From: Aaosphaeria pasadenensis
Lineage: Eukaryota > Ascomycota > Dothideomycetes > Pleosporales
Assembly (NCBI GenBank): GCA_022813625.1
Contig: JAKLMB010000001.1
Span: 2,161,940-2,225,939 of the forward strand
Reading direction: 5' to 3'
DNA: 64,000 nt
The notes beneath the pieces are model-generated. The model worked only from the letters and a program-made list of their open reading frames with translations, had not been told where the DNA came from and made no database searches. Shown here piece after piece: positions 47,617 through 60,200 of this stretch (its first letter is position 1; every line of letters starts with the position of its first letter). A program made the translations under genes and the position numbers.

Positions 47617-48811
47617 CTAGGACGTCAATGGCTTTTGATTCAGCTCGTCCGCCTTTTCGGACCGTTTCTTGTTGTATTTCCCTTTGGTCTTTCCTCCTTG
47701 TTGCTTTATTCGTTCTTGTCTAGTTCCTGCAAGCCACTCGCCGCGGAATCTTTGTTTTCGCTCAGGCTTTTTTGTAGAAACCGGAAGACCTTTCCATTTC
47801 GTTATCTGTTCTGTGACAAGCGATCCCCAAACATTTTCGCCTGCGTTCAGATCATCATAAGAGATCGTAGGGATAGATTCTGCAGAGGTTCCGTGACCCG
47901 GAACTGAAAATACCGCCTGTCGCGATCGCAAAAGGGCAGCCATGGTTGCCAATGATCCACAGGCGATGCCCAAATCGTGTACGAAGCTGCGTACGTAGAA
48001 TCCCGAAGATACGGTTAGCAGGATTCGTGCCGCCGGCGCCATGGCGTTTTCTGTGGATCCTGGCCAGCGGTAGCTGTGAGTCCCGGCATCCATCCACTCA
48101 ATCAGGGAACACTCTTCAACGTGCACTTCTCGACTCGCCAGTTCCCGTGGTAGTGGCAGTCCACTACGAATATACTCGCAGGCCTTGATGCCATTTATCT
48201 TTAGTGCGGAGTAGACGGGTGGCATTTGTTTAATTGTGCCTCGGAATTGTTCAAGTTGGCTTTCAAGGAGTTCTGCTGTGACATGGCTCCAACCTGCCTC
48301 TTCTGTGATCGAGCCATCGACGTCGTACGTGTCAGTACTTTTACCAAATAGTATCACAGTTTCGTAGGTCTTGCTGCAAGCAAGGTAATTGGGCAGCTCT
48401 TTCGTTCCTGCACCTATACCAACGATGAGGACTCCCGACGCGAGTGGATCTAATGTGCCGCCGTGTCCCATTTTGAAAAATCGGCCTTCGCCCTCTTTGT
48501 TCTTGCATTTCTGATCATCTCGCTGGTGCAAGTCCTGCTCGAAGCGCTTCCGCCGCGTTTCTTCCAACAACGGCGCGAAAGTCCTGGAACTGGCGAATAT
48601 TTTCTGTAAGTCTAATAAGACTTGGGGTGTTGAGGTTGTGGCTGGCTTGAACACTCCTGATAATATATGTTAAAATGGGCGTGTCCAGAGTTTGGTGAAT
48701 AGCCTATCGAAAGGAGTGATAGCAAATACGCAGTATTTACTATGGAGTTCAATAATCAAGAAAGTGCCTACCGAAGATGCCCTCCAGAACGAATTGCTCA
48801 TTCTCCGCCAT
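47617..48811 (-). CDS. PUS4: tRNA pseudouridine-55 synthase (TruB/Pus4 family)
   Basis: Two exons (48811-48772, 48656-47617) give 359 aa. The 40-nt first exon (MAENEQFVLEGIFG) joins VFKPATTSTPQVLLDLQ over a 115-nt intron, rebuilding the conserved TruB opening. The catalytic Asp83 is in GHGGTLDPLASGVL. KTYETVILFGKSTDTYDVDG, the QMPPVYSALKINGIKACEYIR segment (broken here by convention) and SGFYVRSFVHDLG follow in the usual order. The tail is very basic (KGKYNKKRSEK). Pus4 makes pseudouridine 55 in the T-loop of cytosolic and mitochondrial tRNAs. It is a housekeeping gene. Confidence 0.94.
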
Positions 48812-49283
48812 CCCTGAAGTCGGACCCTCTCTTCTAATCTGCAAGGATTGACACAGTTCACAAATTTGCAGATGCGTTGAGAATACGTCTGATCGCGCAA
48901 AGACGGATTGAGCGTGGGAAGATTTTGACTTCCTAGGTACAAATCTCGAGCACGCCAATGACTCAGCATCCTGGGAGAAGGTTGAATCAAGATAATGTGC
49001 AATGCCTATCTTACGCTAGTATAAGTAGGGTGATAATCATTATTTGTAGCATGCATTTTCCAGTCAAATCGTATTTCAATAATTAGCTAAAAGATCAGCT
49101 CAAGATTTCTACTATGTTATGTCACGTGCTAATATCCAGCCCTTGAAGGCCTCATGGCGCAAGGTAGATCATGAGGTGAAACGCATCAGATCTTGATATA
49201 TTCCTCGTTTCCAAGCCATGTTGAAAATTGCTTCCCATTCAATGCTACCTAAGCCGGAAAATAAAGGTCAAAAGAGGTCCAAC
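48812..49283. other. Spacer between PUS4 start and DUF3500 gene end
   Basis: Non-coding 472 bp; it should contain the PUS4 promoter. I see no repeat or motif worth naming. Confidence 0.45.
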
Positions 49284-50632
49284 TCAAAGTCTACTCTCTG
49301 CCTCCCGCAACGCCTGGCCATAATCACCCGCATTTGGCGTCCTTACAATTGTATGTGTATGGAACTTCTTAGGTTCGGTATTTGCTAGAAACACTCCCGA
49401 ATGGTGATCAAATTCACAAATGATCACCGGGCTCTGGATCCGGAAGTAGTACGCATCGTCATCGCCAAATCCTCCGATCCAGCTGAAGTACGTCTCCTCA
49501 AAATGAGATTGGACCTGCTCGAGCCGCAGCGCCCTCGAGGGAGAGGGCAGATAAAGGACAAACTGCTCGGCGATGGAAAGTACGAGAGATTGTTGCTCTT
49601 CGTTTAGGGTGGAAACCTTGATACCTTCGTATGGCACTATGCGGTTGTCTCGGAAGGCACCGCAGAGATGTCGCTGGTCATCTTTGTTCCAACGATCGGT
49701 TATCAGATCGCCGGTCTGTTGCATGCCATCGTCACGGAGATTTTTGAAGATCTGTGCTTGCTGCTGTTGATCTGAGGAGAGGCTTTGCATGAGTTGGAGG
49801 CCGAGGTTGCCTTCCTTGTGGAGGATCTTGGTTCCAGACCATTCGCCTTCATCGATGATGTTTGGTTCGGCGCCTGTGAAGGTAGGCGAGATGATAATTT
49901 GTGGACCTTTGAAAAAGACGGATAGGCACAAATGGTGCCCGTATAGCAACCAACCCCAGGGTTGCGTTGGAGAAATCGATGGTGATCCAAATAGGAGGAA
50001 ATTGTATGAGTATTTGTTCATAATTTGGGGCAGCCTGACGAGTTCTCCGAGGAAATGATTGATACGCATGGCGGCGAGCGCTTTCTCATAGCCCTCGGGA
50101 GACAGAGATGCCTTGATAACTGAAAGAATCGCCTGGGCATTTTCCTCGGTTACTTTCGAGATGTTAGTGTGCGTGCTGCAAGATATACTGCTAGAAAGAG
50201 AGTGGGAAGGGTACCTTCTTCTAGTCGCAGGCCAAACGGACGGAGAAGCATCTCTGGGTTGGACCATGCACGCCATTCCTTCGCATCCACTTTGTAGGAG
50301 AGCTTTGTCTTCTCATCTGCGCTTAGTTGCGAAAGTAGCAGATTGGCCTTTTGGACGATGTTATCTATATCTAAACCCTCGTCCTGGGATTCGAAGACGC
50401 CTTCTTTGATCGTTCCATCGCTAGTCACCCCCTTGAAGGGTTCCTCATAAAGCTTCGCCCAAGCTTGCGTCAGGTCGAAGAGCCATGGTGGGGCGTGGTT
50501 GTCTCTGAAAAAATCGGCGTACTCATACACGTTTTGATTTGCTGCAGTTGTGAAGCGTGGAGTGCTCAGGTCATGAAGATGGGCGCGAAATTCCGAGGAA
50601 GCTTGTTGAAAGGAAGAGCGACGCCCCGCCAT
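49284..50632 (-). CDS. DUF3500 protein
   Basis: Two exons (50632-50215, 50152-49284) with a 62-nt intron give 428 aa. The family segments are clear: SLSPEGYEKALAAMRINHFL, QPWGWLLYGHHLCLSVFF, a following GPQIIISPTFTGAEPNIID, and the C-terminal FSWIGG and VIICEFDHHSGVF, with several conserved histidines (GHH, DHH, HTH). DUF3500 proteins occur in fungi and bacteria. The His pattern suggests metal or redox chemistry, but no function is established. There is no signal peptide, so it is probably cytosolic. It lies downstream of the tannase gene on the same strand, which may be chance. Confidence 0.9.
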
Positions 50633-51366
50633 TTCGCTCTATCACGGTCGATAATTGCCGTCTATGAGCGTGTGGTGAATGTTGTAAATAAGTGCCGACT
50701 AAATGCGATCACAAGTTCCTTTTCTAAGTGCCAAAAACACAAGGCTGACTGCCAAAGTAGGACTCTCTACGTAAAAGTGTCGCCGAAGGGTCAGGAACGA
50801 AGGGAGTGGAGTTGGATGAACGGCAATTGAACCGGTAACCCACGACTACAGTAATACGATGGTGGATCTGGCAACTTGAGGCGGGAAGCTTGCGTTAGAA
50901 TCAATGCAAACACCGAGGTCGGCAGGGGCCGTGATCAAGTATCAGTCGATAATGGTCTGAAGTCAGATGAAAGAAAATGGAAATGGATCTCGCCGTAGAT
51001 GCCACAAGCTGTGCGGTGTTTGACAGGCGGAAGTGCCCCGCATCGGATCATCCGCAGAGCTCTCATTCCAGTGTAGTACAGCGGCAGGCTTAATAGAAGA
51101 TGGTAGCCAATTAATCTAATTACACACGATCGAAGAAGTTACATTAGTGCTTAGTTTTGTAGGTAGATTCAATGATTCGATTGTCATACACAACATCTAT
51201 CGAAGGCTAGATTCATCGTTGTGGCTTTTGAACCCCTGCCACATGCCGACATCGTTCGGCACCAGATCTGGAGCCCGATGACATCCGCCTAGTCATTGGA
51301 CACTTTACTCTCCGCCATTGAATTTATCTACAGACATGACTATGGTTGATCCATACTTCTACGATT
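50633..51366. other. Spacer upstream of the DUF3500 gene
   Basis: Non-coding 734 bp between two minus-strand genes. I see no distinct motif. Confidence 0.45.
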
Positions 51367-53047
51367 TTACTCGTAGACATACTTGCATGCCCAACTTGCT
51401 GCATCATCTACATCTCCACTACCAACATACCTCGCTTGCTTTGGGTACATGCATAGAGGACGCTGTCTCAAGACCTCACTGTGCAATGTTTCATTCACAT
51501 ACTTGGTACCAACAATCTTCTCTGGCTTCACTCCCTCCTCGACCCAAGCAAGCAATGCAAGCAGAACGTCATGATCTCTGTCCTCGAAGCCAGGCACTCC
51601 GTGCACCGTCGGACCAAGCTGGCCCGCCTGGTTGGGGCCTGCGAAATACCACGGCGCATCTACATCTGTACCTGCGCAATGTGCCATACCCGGGACGAAG
51701 AATGCGCGGAAGAAGGAATCGATATCGACACCGAGAGGCTTCAGGGTGCGGTCGACTTGGTTGTAGAAGTATTTCAGAGAGTTTGTCGGGATGTGCGCAT
51801 CGATCATTCCGTGGTAAGATATGATCTTTCCGCCCTTTGCGTGGAAGGAGGAGAGGTCGAACTTCACGCTCGAATTGCCTGGATCCGTACGATCGGCAAG
51901 GCGCTGGACGTCTTCGTTGAAGTCCTGCCAACGCCAATCCGCACCAAAACCCAGGAAGAATTGTGGATAGCCAGTCCCTAGCGGGTTGGGTGCATCGGAA
52001 GCCAGATGAATTCGCCATTGGCTCTCCGTGCCTAGGTTCAGATGCGGATAGAAGAAAGTCTGGTTCTCGCCTACGAAGTCGCTGTAGAGCTTATACAATG
52101 TAGAGATTTGAGGGGCGGTTAGGCAGTCTGTCGAGTTTGTTGAACTTTCGCCGCAGAGAAGATCTTCCGGTCGGAAACTGCAGGTATCAGGGCTGGATAT
52201 GATGCCATCCTTCACACCGTCTTGCGAATCACATTGCCGCATGACTTCCTTTTGAACTACTCCAAAAAGTGATGGTGGGATGTGGTAATCCGCCGAGGTA
52301 GGCAAATTGTACGAAGCAACTTTGATAGTCCAAGGCTGCAAGTGGGATGTCCACCAGGCTGGAGCGCCCGCAACGATACCGTCGAAATCGTCTGGGTACA
52401 GTTCTGCTTCCTTCAATCCCTGTCGGCCACCGGTCGAGCAGCCCGCGTAGTAATTGAACGAAATTTCTTGAGAATAGTAGGCAGGTATAACTGTTTTTGC
52501 CACTACAGTAGAACCATGCATAGCCAGGTGGCCCCAGTTCTCGATCTTCTCTGGTTGCTGATATGCCCAACTGCCATCTATGGTGGAGGAATTGTGTCCA
52601 GTATCAGTCGACATTGTCGCAAAGCCGTACCGAACACCAGGAGCCTGAACGCGTCAGTCGTAAGCCAATGATCAATGTGAAGAACATTAACATCATCGAA
52701 CATACCATATCCAGCCAATTGATCCCACCTGCAAATCCACCATTGCCAACCGCGAGGAATCGACCATTCCAATCCTCGGGTAGAAACAAACCCAAACCGA
52801 ACGTCGAGTTACCAATTGACTTGACTTGTATCGAGACCGCGCAGAGAGCTGGTAGACCAATTGGACTGCCAGGATACCCAGTGTCGCTTTTTGGCACTTC
52901 GAACGTCGAGTTGGCTGGGAGGGCCTGCGCGAAGTTGACGGTCGCATTTGAGGGAAGGGCCGCTTGAATGGCCGAGGGAGAACATTCCAACGCACTCGTT
53001 GCACTCAACACGGCACTGAATCCAAGAAGCTGATTCACCTTCATCAT
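51367..53047 (-). CDS. Secreted tannase / feruloyl esterase
   Basis: Two exons (53047-52706, 52644-51367) joined over a 61-nt intron give 539 aa. A signal peptide of about 19 residues precedes LECSPSAIQAALP. The tannase-family catalytic set is complete: Cys183-Ser184 in YAGCSTGGRQG, Asp in YHGMIDAHIP, and His-Cys in FVPGMAHCAG. This is the CS-D-HC arrangement, in which a disulfide ties the serine and histidine loops. DTGHNSS, GAPAWW and several Cys pairs also match. The enzyme releases gallate from tannins or ferulate and related acids from plant cell-wall esters. It is divergent from a salicylate-hydroxylase-like monooxygenase that could act on released aromatics. The start could also be the Met two codons downstream of the first. 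Confidence 0.93.
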
Positions 53048-54326
53048 TTTGCGAGACGAATTGTGCTGTTACGATGGGAGGTTAAACATTGAATTAAAGC
53101 ACATAAGTTGGAATTTTGACGGGTATCCATTTCTTAAGTTGGCAATGTCATTTCCACGAGTAATGTACAGGCCAGGATCAATAACTACCTGGTGGGGAAG
53201 GGATGTGCAACTAGGACAGCAAGTCGAGTTAAACACCCACTGGGGTAGATTGTCTTGCTAGGTTCCATGAGGAGAAGGTGTTAAGCGGTGACACAAGAAG
53301 CATATGAGGAGTAAAATGTCATGATGGTGATGCTTAGGAGTCTCCAAAAAAGGATGGTTCAACATACATCTGACAAGACAAAGTAATTGACTATAAGTAA
53401 TATCACCAAGCTCAGGCACTCTAGCATATCGAAAGCTGCATTTCATCTCTTGAGCTCTGGGAGCAATGTCGCCCCACCAGATGTGTATTACGAGCATCGT
53501 GGGGTGTGCACAAGACTTGCGAGCTAGCAGTCCGTGACGATGTGGTGGAACAGGAAGGACATAACAACGCTGCAATGCAATCAATGCGGGGCCAGGGCAG
53601 CTTGACAATGATGTGGGCGCAGTGACGGAATGGAATGGAATGATGGGGGTGGATGAAGTCTTCTCCTTCTCCTGGGGCTTGTGGGGACGGGGTCAACCGT
53701 GTGGCACATTCGGTCGCGGGGTTCGGCACTTGAACGTCCACTTTCCAATCATCACAAACTATTATTTCGTACATCATCATCATCCCCCGGACAAGGACAG
53801 GAAGAGATCAATTCAACCCAATCATCTACCTAATCCTATTCGAACGTTGTACTACTGAACATTTTCATACGTTTCCATCTGGCCAGGTTCTCCATTCCCT
53901 GGTAGCCCTGTCCCTAAGGTAGATCTTCATAGACAACATCCACGCAGGTACACACTTGCGTCTGCATTGATCTGTACAACAACGACAACCATTCTGTTTA
54001 ATTCCTCGGGTGGCCAGAGAGGCATTTCGGGAACAGTCCGTCCACATCCCTGCCGGATCTTTCAATCCAGGCTTTGTCGAATGAACGCGTAGTGGTCCTC
54101 CGATCCCGCAGGACCACGCAACCACAACCACGGCGTTATATCTAGTTTCCGGCTACACGGTTAGCTTCCGCGGGAGGTCAAGTCAACGTCGGACTTCACA
54201 GGTCTAAAAGGCATATCATTCTCATTGGGCCCAGACCACATCGCAACTTATCAAAGACAATCTGATTGACTTGTTTCCTCAATCTGATCTTGTCTATTCT
54301 TCTGATTCCTTGAATCTCCCTCCACA
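53048..54326. promoter_or_regulatory. Divergent promoter of tannase and FAD monooxygenase genes
   Basis: This 1.28-kb interval separates two divergent genes. It includes a CGG-N7-CCG element at 54158-54170, 157 bp before the monooxygenase ATG, a candidate Zn2Cys6 site. The arms match over 3 bp only, so it could be chance. I see no gene. Confidence 0.5.
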
Positions 54327-55768
54327 ATGGCAGACACAAGGATAGCAATCATTGGTGCCGGTATGTCCGCGCAGTTCCCTCCATCTTGAAATCATATAAT
54401 ACATACACACATACCAACCTCCTCATAAAACCCCCAATATCCACCAGAAAACTAACCACACCCCCAGGAATGGGCGGCCTCGCCAGCGCGCTCGCGCTCG
54501 CCAAAGCCGGCCACAAGAACATCACGATCTACGAGACCGCACCGGGCCTCGGGTTCGTGGGCGCGGGAATCCAGCTCGCGCCCAACATGGCGCGGATCCT
54601 GGACCGGCTCGACTGCTGGAAGCAGATCGCGGCCGAGGCGGTGCAGTGCAGCGAGACGAGCATCCGCGAGGGGTCGTCCGACAAGGAGCTCGGGCACGTG
54701 AAGCTCGACTACGTGGAGAAGACGTACGGGTACCCGCACATGGTGGGCCACCGCGCGAGCCTCGCGGGCTCCATGTACGAGAAGTGTCGGCAGGAGCCTG
54801 GGATCACTTTTAGCTTGGGGAGCGTGGTGTCTGACATCCAGTTCACGCCGAAGCCGAGTTTCTTGATTTCCCCCGTCGCGCCGACGGTGTTCGAGCCGCG
54901 AAGGGTGGACGCAGATGTCGTCCTTGGCTGTGATGGAGTGAAGAGCCAGACGAGAGTCGCGATGCTGAAAGAGCTCAACGAGACGGCGGAGGCCAAGGAC
55001 TCCGGCCAGGCGGCCTACCGCATTATGCTCACGCGCGACCAGATGGAGCACGATCCCGAGCTCCTCCGCCTCATCGACTCAGACGTCGTGACCCGCTGGA
55101 TAGGAGAGAAGCGCCACATCATCGCGTACCCTATCCACAACAAGACAATCTACAACATCTCGACCGCGCAGCCGGACGTCAACTTTGCCGCCGCTCCCAG
55201 TGCGACGTACACGACCAAGGGCTCCAAATCCGCCATGCTCGACGTCTACAAGGACTTCTGCCCCATGATTCAAAGGATGCTGGATCTGGTTCCCGAAGGC
55301 GAGGTTGTCGAGTGGAAACTCCGTGTCCACGAGCCCCTGAGCACGTGGGTGCATGGAACGACTGCCTTGGTGGGCGACGCCTGCCATCCGACGTTACCGC
55401 ATCTGGCGCAGGGAGCAGCGCAGGCAATTGAGGATGCGGCGGTCTTAGGCGTCACGCTGGCGCCAAAACGCATTGCTGACGGCTCGCCGGAGACTATCAA
55501 CAGGGCGCTCAAGATCTACGAGAAGGTCCGGAAGGATCGAGCGGAGGCTCTGGTCGAGCTGGCAGCTGAGAATGGTCGGAGCATGCATCTTGGTGCGGGG
55601 AAGGCGAAGGAGGAGCGAGATAAGATCTTTGCGGCTCTGAAGACGGGGAAAGGTCCGGTGCCGGATAAGTGGGCGGATGCGGATGTGCAGAAGATGATAT
55701 ACGGATTGGATGTCGTGGAAGAGGCGGAAAAAGCGTGCAAAGAGGAAGGCTTCCTGGCCAAGTTGTAA
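54327..55768 (+). CDS. FAD-dependent aromatic monooxygenase (salicylate hydroxylase-like)
   Basis: Two exons (54327-54360, 54468-55768) with a 107-nt intron that splits the dinucleotide-binding motif give 444 aa. The join yields RIAIIGAGMGGLASALALAK (the GxGxxG fold), with acidic IYE at the end of strand 2. The DG motif is in VVLGCDGVKS, and the FAD-pyrophosphate/ribityl motif is in GDACHPTLPHLAQGA. This is a group A flavin monooxygenase; relatives hydroxylate salicylate, hydroxybenzoates or polyketides with NAD(P)H and O2. The second exon is GC-rich (40 of 60 bases in 54481-54540), unlike most genes nearby. No signal peptide, so cytosolic. It may process aromatics released by the divergent tannase; that link is inferred. 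Confidence 0.92.
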
Positions 55769-57239
55769 GTTTTCACACCAGCATGAATTGGAATTTCCAC
55801 GCAGATAATTGATGATACTTTCAGAGAGTAGGAAAATGCAGGCAAGGAGACGATGAAGACTTTGGTATGAATAATGAGTTGCATCAAATTATATAAACAC
55901 ATTGAAATCTCTTGATACTGGTCGAATCTCGCTTTCTTGTCAACATGCGATGTTCTAACTTGCACAGGTATTAAGTACAACCTCAACATCACAATAGCCA
56001 TGAACCTCCAATATAGGCACTTGTCAGTAAAGAGAGGCTAGTGACACTGGCACTCAGTACGCAGTTAGATCCGAACACAAACTCAGGCAGGAACCCTACT
56101 GTATGAAACTTTCCATTGTAGGATGTGAGATTGTGAATTGGTTCAAGGCGATGAAATGAAGCACTATGGGTTAGTGTCATTATCTTCTAGTAAATCGGTC
56201 CATACCGAAGGCCGTCCAGACGAGAGAATGTAATGGGTGGCAATTGACAATCCATAGCGAGCGACAGCGAATCCAGCCTTGAGCCATCTTTCTTTTTCTT
56301 TTTTTTTGGTGATTTCATTTTAGATTTTACGTTGTTTATTTATTTCCTGAATTCTACCCAATCTGGCAAACACAAAAGATCTGCCGGCCAGTATTTTGAG
56401 TTCATCGTACATCGCCTCCCCTGGCCATGTGCCTGTCTGTACGTCTTCTTTTTATCTATACATGCGATGCATTGTTCGGTCTCATTCATCCTATTGCAAT
56501 AGACACAACGCCGCAGTTCTCTCTCGGTTTTGTGCTTGCGTGTACCGGTATATCCATGTTAGCAATCGATAAAAGCCCACCAACCCCAAACAAATAAAAG
56601 AAACGGTAACAAGAGGAGATGAAAAAAAAAAGACAAAGCCGTTGTTGCACAAATTATGATGAACTCCGCTCTGATGCCAAAACCCGCACATGCATAATGT
56701 AGCAACTCCAATGATGAACAACGGGAAGACCATGCGAAGACCCAAATCCGCCTCGCAGATGTAGCAAACCACTTCTGCTGAACCCTGCTATTTTCTTTTC
56801 GTCCGTGATGTCGAAGATTCGCTTGTTTAATCTTCAATGATTTTATCGTTCAAACAAATATTTTACTCTTTCCCGCTAGATGCCTGATAGCACTCATTGT
56901 GTGTGACCTTTACGCAACCACACTCCACCTTCTTCAATTGACCAGAAACCGCGACAATTCTCGTATTCGTTGCAAATGAAAACCTCGATTCGACAGTGTT
57001 TGTTGAATCGAAGGCTGGAGAACCAAGAGGAGGTCACTGCCAGCCAAAAAAGTCGCCTCGGATATATCTTGTAGACAACGGGCATTGTCAAAAACGAAAT
57101 TCCAATATGTCGAGAGTGAGGCTGCATGATTGGGAATGATTGACGTGGTATTGTCAACAATAGGCGACTGAGCGGACGGTTTCGAAGTATTCATGAGCTT
57201 TGTAATGCTGACCTTGAAGGCGAGAAACCGGAGTATGGA
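55769..57239. other. Convergent spacer with poly-T/A tracts
   Basis: Non-coding 1.47 kb between two convergent stops. It has short T/A tracts (for example about 56288-56306 and 56621-56631) and presumed 3' UTRs. Minus-strand open frames at 56491-57194 are short and without family features. Confidence 0.5.
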
Positions 57240-60200
57240 CTAGCCTCCTTTCCGATCTGCTGCATTGGCCGGCAATGGCTCACCAGCAGTCTTGGGTTCT
57301 GCATTTGCCTTTGACTTGGCCTTTTTTTTAGATTTTTTATGATTAGTCTGCCAGTTCCCTGTGTTTGACCCAGATGCGGCTTTGGTTCCCTTGTCGTTGT
57401 GAGAATTCCCCTTTTGTGATCCATTTCGAGAATTCTCCTTGGGCGAGGAGAATGCTGGTGTGTGTGATGCACGCCGCTGCTGGGTATGGTTCTCCTTTGC
57501 CTGCGCCTTGCCACCATTTGCAAGCTTGTGGTGGTCATTTTGGCGGTTGGTAGTCGGAGACGAGGTCGGGGCCTCAAAGACTGGCGAGAGGAGTGGCAGG
57601 CCTGCTGACTTGATTTCCTGTGGCGGTGCTCGGGGTGCATTGAGCGTTTCTAGAGGAGTTACTCCGTTGATGTATGCAACTGGTCGCCAATGTTGAGCCT
57701 GCTGCGCCTGCTGTTGTGCATGTTGTTGAGCCTGTTGTTGAGCCTGCTGTTGAGCCTGTTGTTGGGCCTGTTTGTGCACTTGTTGTTGCACATGTTGCGC
57801 CTGCCTCCGTTGCGGGGAGGTCTCCACTGAGTGACCGCTGTTGCTCATATCATTGGTCTCATATCCCGTCCAGTTCTCCGGCAGTGTTGAAAATGGATGC
57901 TGGCCACCACTCGGCACCCTAGTAAGGCCATTGATTTCACCAGTCCCGCTTTTCATCGAACCATTGGCAATCGTGGCCATCATATGTTCTGAGGCTTTCT
58001 GACGTTGCGAATCTGCGCGCACGGGCATTTGCTGTTGGTCCGAGGGATATGCGTGGGATGCGGGGTTTGCTTGTATGCATAGTCCATTCAACGGTTCCGA
58101 ATCCAAAGCAGGGATTGCGTCGATAGTTCCGCTTCGACTCCTCGGCTCCAACGGTTGGGTTGGGTAGGATCCATTCACTATAATTGGACCATTGTCCACA
58201 GGACGAGATGAGTCTTTGCGAATCTGTGGCCCGATCTCTGGAGACGTGACCCCGGTGGCAGTATAGCTCCGCATATGACCGCCCAGCGGCGAAGGTGATC
58301 GTGATACTCGTCGTAGAGCAGTATTCAACAAAGGTTGTGTAATCTCAGACGAGACTCGTCGTCGACGCTGGACCAGCTCGGTGAAAGATGGAATTTGCGG
58401 CACAGTGTAGTCCTGTAGTGGTGTTCTTGCCTGAGGTTCTTCTACAACCTGATACCCAACGTACTCTTTTGAGTTGCTATGTTCTGGAGCAGCTGCGCCC
58501 TGGCTTGGCGGGGAGCTCTGAGGAGTTTCGATAATCGCCGAAGAAGAAGGTTCTTCTTGAGTGACGTGCGCGATGGGATAGCCTGCATATGATGAAGGGT
58601 CGAAATAGGCTGGCATTGGAGGATAGCCAGGTACAAAGTTCTGCGGGGCGCCTCCACGAGCGGGCTGCGACTGCGAGCGACTTGAAGCTGTATCGCTAGC
58701 ATTAGAAGACCTATGAACACTTCTGCGTACACCGGGAACGCTGTGTGCAAGTGAAGGCGAGGAAGGATTAGTTCTCGTGCCATCGTGGGAGACACTTCCG
58801 CCACCTTGTGACGGATCAAACAGGCCTTGGTATTGGTAGTAGAGCTGCGGTATAGCGTTTGCAGGCATGGCCATTTCTTGCATGCGTGGGCTGGAGCCGT
58901 TCATGTATGGCGACTTTTGAGGGGATCCACTGGAACTGTTTTGTCCGCGCCCATGTGCGTGCGCCTGCGCGTGCGCCTGTGCATGTGCCACTGCATGCGC
59001 ATGCATCTGTGCAGCCTGAACCTGGTGTGCTTGTCGTTGTTGTGCAGCCAGCTGTGCTCGCAGAGAGTTCGATTGCATCTCTAACGTCAAATACTGTTGG
59101 TACAGCTGATCATGCAATTGCTCATTTAATCCCCGCGAGAAGTATTCCTGTCCAGGCATGGCGCCAATGGGCGGACTGTGCATGAAGGGCGGCCGATTGT
59201 TGAAAGAAGCGCCACTAGATGATCTTCTCCCGTACCCGTGATTGTTATTCTTTTGGTTGAAATTGCCCCTTCCTGATCTATGACCACCACGTCCACCGCG
59301 GGAGCTGGGCGTTTGTAATATTGGCTTGACCGTTGAAGTCGGCTTCTTGAACAACGTAGTCTTCTCCTCCGGGGGAAACTCGAAGTGTTCGCATACCTTA
59401 TCGAGTTGCTGGCCGTCGGCGAGAAGATCAAAGGCGCGTCGTATTTCGAGGTGAATGCCGCGCCATGCGAAATCGTCGGCAGAATTTCCTAGGTTGCGAT
59501 CGGTGTTGAAGGGTTCTTCTACACAGAGCCTATTACGAGCTTCCTTCGTGAGGAATTTGGTCTCCCACCTCTTCTCTTCTCTGCTGAGAAGGCGACCTTC
59601 ACGCACTGAAATGACATCCTTTTCATAATCGACCTCATGTCCGTAACGACGGAAGAACTGAAAAAGGAGTTCGCCCAGTGATTCGTCATTTCCAGCCCCG
59701 AACCCTTTCAGCTTCTCAACATCGTCAACGAATTCGGAACTTGTGGAGGGTCCAGACAACGACTCGGTTCGCTGAGCTTTGAGCTTGTGTAACGAAGGTA
59801 TTATGGGAGGGTCGCGGGTTTGGAGGAAGTTGAGTATCATGCATATCCAAGTATAGGAACTGATAGTACCGCCAATAGCTACAAGAACGTCAGCATGTCA
59901 CCCCGCGGCCTTCGATGTCGATACTCACCAGCATCATTCAATATCCGTTCCTTGGTCCAGTGCTTAACAATCATAGCGAGCGGGCGAACACGATCGTCAA
60001 TCTGGACATACGTCTTGATCATTCGAGTGTTCTCCAAAGCCAGCGTGTTATTGACGTTCATGTCGCAAGCAAGATTGAGCACAGGATCCCAAACTTTCAC
60101 GATGCGAACCTTTGCTTGCGGTATGCAAACAACTCTCTCCATGCCATCTGGCATATGTTAGTAAGGATGTCATTCCCATTGGGGGGCGGAATCGGAGGCG

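Noticed and set aside
54452..55512. Long minus-strand frames opposite the monooxygenase
   Set aside because: Shadow frames caused by the high GC content of the real gene on the plus strand.
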